Part shown: piece by piece, positions 4,890-7,592 of the stretch
Numbering within the stretch: the stretch's first letter is position 1
Layout: each line of letters starts with the position of its first letter
Assembly (NCBI GenBank): GCA_013140785.1
Contig: JABFRZ010000457.1
Location: 1 to 7,592, forward strand
Direction: 5' to 3'
Origin: Planctomycetota bacterium
GTDB lineage: Bacteria > Planctomycetota > UBA1135 > GCA-002686595
DNA: 7,592 nucleotides
The notes under the pieces: generated by a model
What the model was told of the DNA's origin: nothing
The model's input: only the letters and a program-made list of their open reading frames with translations
Databases searched by the model: none
Position numbers and translations under genes: made by a program

Positions 4890-6443
4890 TCAGTCCTTCA
4901 GATACTTCTTCACGTACAGCTGCCAGTCTTCCTCGAACTGCACGAGGTCGATCTGGCCCCAGGAGGCGCTCATGGCTTCCTTCCAGATGCGCCGGACGAC
5001 CTTCTCGCCGAGATCGTCGCTGTCGAGCTCGATGACCTCGGCGGTCGTCTGCTCGGCCTCGCCGGGCGCCTTGCCTTCCTTCAGGCGCTTCGCGCGCTCC
5101 TCCCCGTAGGCGAACTCGAAGCCCTTGCGCAGCGTCACGATGTAGTGCGGCAGGATCTCGGCGTACTCCTTGCGCCAGACCTTCGAGTTCACGTTGCCGA
5201 GCATGCCCTGGCGCAGCATGAAGACGATCGACCAGGACTGCTCGTAGCCGGCCGTATCTCCCTGGTTCTGCCACTCTGCGTGGTCGAAGTTCAGGTGCTT
5301 CGCGAGCGGCGCCGCCGTTCCGAGCTGGAGCATCTCGCGAATCCCCGACAGACGCTCCAGCCCGCCAGGCATGCGCGCGGTGATCTTGGCCTTCTGGCCT
5401 TCGAACTTCAGGCCGCCGTAGTAGTCGCCGTGGCCCTCGTCGAACCAGCGGTGCGCCTCCGAACGCCCGAACAGGAAGTGGCAGTACTGGTGGAAGCCTT
5501 CGTGCGTCATGACCGCGTAGCTCATGTTGCGGTCCACGTCCTTCGCGTCGTAGAGCACGAGCTCGGTCGAGGCCGGGTTGAACCAGCCCATGGTGCCGCC
5601 GCCGGTCTTGCCGTAGCGGTGGAACTCCTCCTCGCTGTCGCACAGGCGCACGATCGAGACGTGCTTGAAGTCCGCCGGTGGCGGGTAGTCCTCCTCGAAG
5701 ACCGCGCGCGAGCGCTCGAGCCGCTCGATGACCTCGTCCACGAACTTCTGGTTGTCGCTCGAGGTCGCGAGGATGAACTTCTCGGAGGGCGTCGGCACCA
5801 CGCGCCAGCCCTTGGTGCGCTCGGCCTCGAGCCGCGCGGCCGCGAGCTTTTCCCCGTAGGTCGTGCCCGCCCCACGCGCGGCGGTCTTGGGCTCGAAGGT
5901 CTCCAGGCTCTTGACCGCGCGTTCGAAGGTGACCAGCCACGACTTCGCGAACTGGTCCTTCTCGCCGACCGTGGCGAGCACGCCGATCTTCGCGGGCTCG
6001 CGCTCGACCAGCCAGGCGTCGAGGTGTACTTCCTGGAACAGCCAGCGCCGGTGCCGCGCGGGTAGCCCGGCGATCTCGAGCTGCTCGTCCAAGACCGACT
6101 TCAGGCCGTCGAACGCGATGCCCTTGCCCAGCGCCTGCTGGAGCAGTTGCCCGCTCCACTCGTCGAACTTCTTCTCTGACTCCACCAGCACGACGCGGAA
6201 GTGCCCGGCCAGCGGATCCTTGCCGTCGGGCGAGTCCATCTGGAAGGCGAGGCCGAGCTGGCGTTCGTCCGGCTGCACCGGGACCACGTCCCAACCCTTC
6301 GGCGGCTTCAGGCGATAGCCCGCGAGCGAGTCCTCGAAGGCCTTGCGCTCGATGTCGCCACGCTGCATGGCCAGCGCCGGACCCGCGAGTGCCACGAGTA
6401 CGAGAGCCAGACCCAAGAGCCACGGCTTCTGCTGGAGTCGCAT
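4890..6443 (-). CDS. Secreted zincin-like metallopeptidase (HEGFH; DUF1570-like arrangement)
   Basis: A 517-residue exported protein. ATG 6443 is chosen because it opens a clear signal peptide (MRLQQKPWLLGLALVLVALAG, cleavage probably after GPALA near residue 25) and is preceded by AAGGAAGA; the frame extends upstream but reads as arginine-rich noise overlapping the next gene. Residues about 40-180 form a domain starting GYRLKPPKGWDVVP, a pattern reminiscent of PsbP/Mog1-like domains. The catalytic core has HEGFH (314-318), an HExxH zinc site, and WFDEGHGDYYGG (333-344), where E336 would be the third zinc ligand in the gluzincin manner, spaced as in DUF1570 peptidases. The C-terminal third is helical and charged with no recognised domain. 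It follows the M14-like gene after 29 bp, suggesting joint expression. Substrate is unknown; proteolytic activity is inferred from the motif alone. Confidence 0.82.
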   Translation of the reverse strand: MRLQQKPWLLGLALVLVALAGPALAMQRGDIERKAFEDSLAGYRLKPPKGWDVVPVQPDERQLGLAFQMDSPDGKDPLAGHFRVVLVESEKKFDEWSGQLLQQALGKGIAFDGLKSVLDEQLEIAGLPARHRRWLFQEVHLDAWLVEREPAKIGVLATVGEKDQFAKSWLVTFERAVKSLETFEPKTAARGAGTTYGEKLAAARLEAERTKGWRVVPTPSEKFILATSSDNQKFVDEVIERLERSRAVFEEDYPPPADFKHVSIVRLCDSEEEFHRYGKTGGGTMGWFNPASTELVLYDAKDVDRNMSYAVMTHEGFHQYCHFLFGRSEAHRWFDEGHGDYYGGLKFEGQKAKITARMPGGLERLSGIREMLQLGTAAPLAKHLNFDHAEWQNQGDTAGYEQSWSIVFMLRQGMLGNVNSKVWRKEYAEILPHYIVTLRKGFEFAYGEERAKRLKEGKAPGEAEQTTAEVIELDSDDLGEKVVRRIWKEAMSASWGQIDLVQFEEDWQLYVKKYLKD

Positions 6444-6446
6444 CGC

Positions 6447-6454
6447 TCTTCCTT
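6447..6454 (-). promoter_or_regulatory. Ribosome binding site of the zincin gene
   Basis: Reads AAGGAAGA on the minus strand with the AAGGA core 6 nt from ATG 6443-6441. It is the strongest Shine-Dalgarno in this block and fixes the start at the signal peptide rather than at the longer upstream frame. Confidence 0.65.
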
Positions 6455-6472
6455 TCGACGTTGCGCCCGGAA

Positions 6473-7465
6473 TCACCAACCGTCCGGTTGGTCCGCGCCG
6501 AGGCCCGGACCGAGCACCACGGCGTTGGCGAACAGGCGCGCGCTCGCCAGATGATAGCCGCGGAACGCGGGCGGCGCGGCGAAGAGCACGACCTGGCCGT
6601 GGCCCTTGCGTTCGACGGTCAGCCAGGCGCTCTCGGCCAGGCGCGCGCGCGCCTCGGGCCACAGGAGGCCGCCGAGCCGCAGCGCGGGCGCCTGCTCGAG
6701 GCGCACGGCCGTCGTCACCGGGGCCTTCGCGAGGTACACGTCCGCGCCCGAGACGAGCACCGGCAAAACCGCGTCGATGCCGCTCGTGATCCAGGCGTCG
6801 GGATCGACGAGTCCGCGCAGCGTGGCGCCCTGCGGGAAGAAGAGGCGCGCGCGCGTCTCCTCGTCGGCGTTGGGCTTCTCCTTCTTGTCGGTGTCCTTCT
6901 GATCGGTGTCCTTCTGATCGGCGCCCTTCTGATCGGTGTCCTTGTCCTTGTCAGGCGCCTCGGGCTTCCCGTTCTCGCCCTCGAGCGCGGGCTCCTCGGG
7001 CGTCGCGCCGTTCCACACGGCTTCCTCGTCGATCACGACCTTGCGCGCGGCGCGCTCGCGCTCGGCTTCCTTGTGGTAGCTCGCGAGGTCTTCGAGCGCG
7101 TCCTGGCGCAAGACGACCTGTGATAGCCCGAGGCGTCCCTTGGTCAGCTCCGCGGCCGCGCTGCCGCAGGCGATCAGCGTTCCGCCGCCCTCGACCCAGC
7201 TCGCGAGCTGCTGCTTCAGCGGCCCGAGCACGTCCCCGAGACCGGAGGACGGCGGCAGCACCAGCACGTTGAAGCGGCGCAGGTCGTAGTCGCCCAGGTT
7301 CTCGGCGTCGAGGATCGAGAAGGGCACGCCCACGCGCCGGTCGAGGTGGTGCCACAGATGGCCGTAGGCGTCGCTCGCGACGGGCGAGTTCGCGAGCAGC
7401 GCCACGCGCGGGCGCGCCAGGAGGTGGAAGTGCTGGCCGCCGAGATCGGCCTGCTCGGGGTCGGA
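6473..7465 (-). CDS. M14-type zinc carboxypeptidase-like protein, C-terminal part (5' end missing)
   Basis: About 330 residues of the C-terminus of a larger protein, ending at TGA 6475-6473. No catalytic M14 motif is visible; the call rests on similarity to the C-terminal region of bacterial M14 carboxypeptidases, with a glutamine-amidotransferase-like fold. This starts LLARPRVALLANSPV, then DYDLRRFNVLVLPPSSG and WVEGGGTLIACGSAAAEL, and the family-typical end is GHGQVVLFAAPPAFRGYH followed by LFANAVVL. An Asp/Lys-rich linker of about 50 residues with DTDQK repeats interrupts the domain. GTG 7405 is not the true start: plausible protein sequence (SDPEQADLGGQHFHLL) continues upstream to about 7465. 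There the frame enters the terminal 127-bp repeat in the wrong phase and meets a stop, so 7465 is taken as the limit of trustworthy coding. It is the first visible gene of the leftward operon, and the whole protein is probably secreted. Confidence 0.62.
   Translation of the reverse strand, partial: SDPEQADLGGQHFHLLARPRVALLANSPVASDAYGHLWHHLDRRVGVPFSILDAENLGDYDLRRFNVLVLPPSSGLGDVLGPLKQQLASWVEGGGTLIACGSAAAELTKGRLGLSQVVLRQDALEDLASYHKEAERERAARKVVIDEEAVWNGATPEEPALEGENGKPEAPDKDKDTDQKGADQKDTDQKDTDKKEKPNADEETRARLFFPQGATLRGLVDPDAWITSGIDAVLPVLVSGADVYLAKAPVTTAVRLEQAPALRLGGLLWPEARARLAESAWLTVERKGHGQVVLFAAPPAFRGYHLASARLFANAVVLGPGLGADQPDGW
6846..6972. repeat. 127-bp direct repeat, copy 1 (inside the M14-like gene)
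   Basis: Identical over all 127 bases to 7466-7592; the first mismatch to the left is G6845 against A7465. This copy is in frame with the M14-like gene and encodes the Asp/Lys-rich linker and its flanks. Confidence 0.97.
6886..6945. repeat. 15-bp tandem repeat, four units, coding for DTDQK-type pentapeptides
   Basis: Units at 6886-6900, 6901-6915, 6916-6930 and 6931-6945 follow the pattern GATCGGTGTCCTTCT with one to three changes each. On the minus strand they encode a [DA]-[TA]-D-[QK]-K repeat in a flexible hydrophilic linker. The period is a multiple of three, so unit gain or loss keeps the frame. The array recurs in the terminal copy at 7506-7565. Confidence 0.85.
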
Positions 7466-7592
7466 CGCGCGCGCGTCTCCTCGTCGGCGTTGGGCTTCTC
7501 CTTCTTGTCGGTGTCCTTCTGATCGGTGTCCTTCTGATCGGCGCCCTTCTGATCGGTGTCCTTGTCCTTGTCAGGCGCCTCGGGCTTCCCGT
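7466..7592. repeat. 127-bp direct repeat, copy 2 (window edge; probable assembly loop)
   Basis: Exact copy of 6846-6972 shifted by 620 bp. Because 620 is not a multiple of three, the M14-like frame entering from 7465 is out of phase here and meets TGA inside the repeat. The repeat ends exactly at the last base of the window. Confidence 0.95.

Noticed and set aside
4711..6423. 570-residue minus-strand frame overlapping the zincin gene
   Set aside because: Shadow in a second phase: Arg/Gly/Ala-rich, no domains. The overlapping frame has a signal peptide, HExxH and a good ribosome binding site.
6444..6662. N-terminal extension of the zincin to 6662
   Set aside because: The 73 extra residues are Arg-rich, overlap the M14-like coding region and would bury the signal peptide.
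6846..7592. CRISPR-like or transposon-like interpretation of the 127-bp repeats
   Set aside because: Only two copies, one inside a gene as coding linker; length equal to a common k-mer size and wrong frame at the edge point to assembly.

Overview
The window is GC-rich, gene-dense bacterial chromosomal DNA. Five rightward genes (one a 3' fragment) converge on three leftward genes, and a 195-bp foldback element sits exactly at the convergence point. No rRNA, tRNA, CRISPR or phage gene is visible. The phylum cannot be fixed from sequence alone. Very high GC, secreted zincin and M14-type peptidases, and an ArgF'-type transcarbamylase would fit a metagenomic planctomycete or a myxobacterium-like lineage; this is inference.

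Rightward block (1-4162): the last 30 codons of a probable group-1 glycosyltransferase; a class I SAM-dependent methyltransferase of the kind found in surface-polysaccharide loci; a dicarboxylate/amino acid:cation symporter (SDF/DAACS family); a free-standing B3/B4 (PheRS beta-like) domain protein; and an N-acyl-ornithine carbamoyltransferase (ArgF' family) of arginine synthesis. The last two are 10 bp apart and probably co-translated. The symporter could import glutamate or aspartate, which would suit an arginine pathway, but its substrate is not known.

Centre (4147-4341): an element with 25-bp terminal inverted repeats (one mismatch), CTAG at both ends, imperfect subterminal symmetry and an apical GC hairpin. 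It has no transposase and looks like a MITE or REP-like non-autonomous element. Its two ends supply the stop codons of both flanking convergent genes.

Leftward block (7465-4337): a 5'-truncated gene resembling the C-terminal part of M14-family zinc carboxypeptidases, then a secreted HEGFH-type zincin, then a small two-TM protein with a YcxB-like domain. The gaps are 29 and 37 bp, so these look like one operon for extracytoplasmic peptidase functions.

The final 127 bp (7466-7592) exactly repeat 6846-6972, in the wrong frame for the gene they join. 127 is a standard de Bruijn k-mer length, so the right edge is best treated as an unresolved assembly loop until shown otherwise.

The points most worth follow-up are the transcarbamylase, whose substrate-selecting position is Gln rather than Glu (acetyl) or Pro (succinyl), the symporter with a degenerate Na3 site, and the stop-codon-donating element. 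I see no clear evidence of a wholly new multi-gene system.
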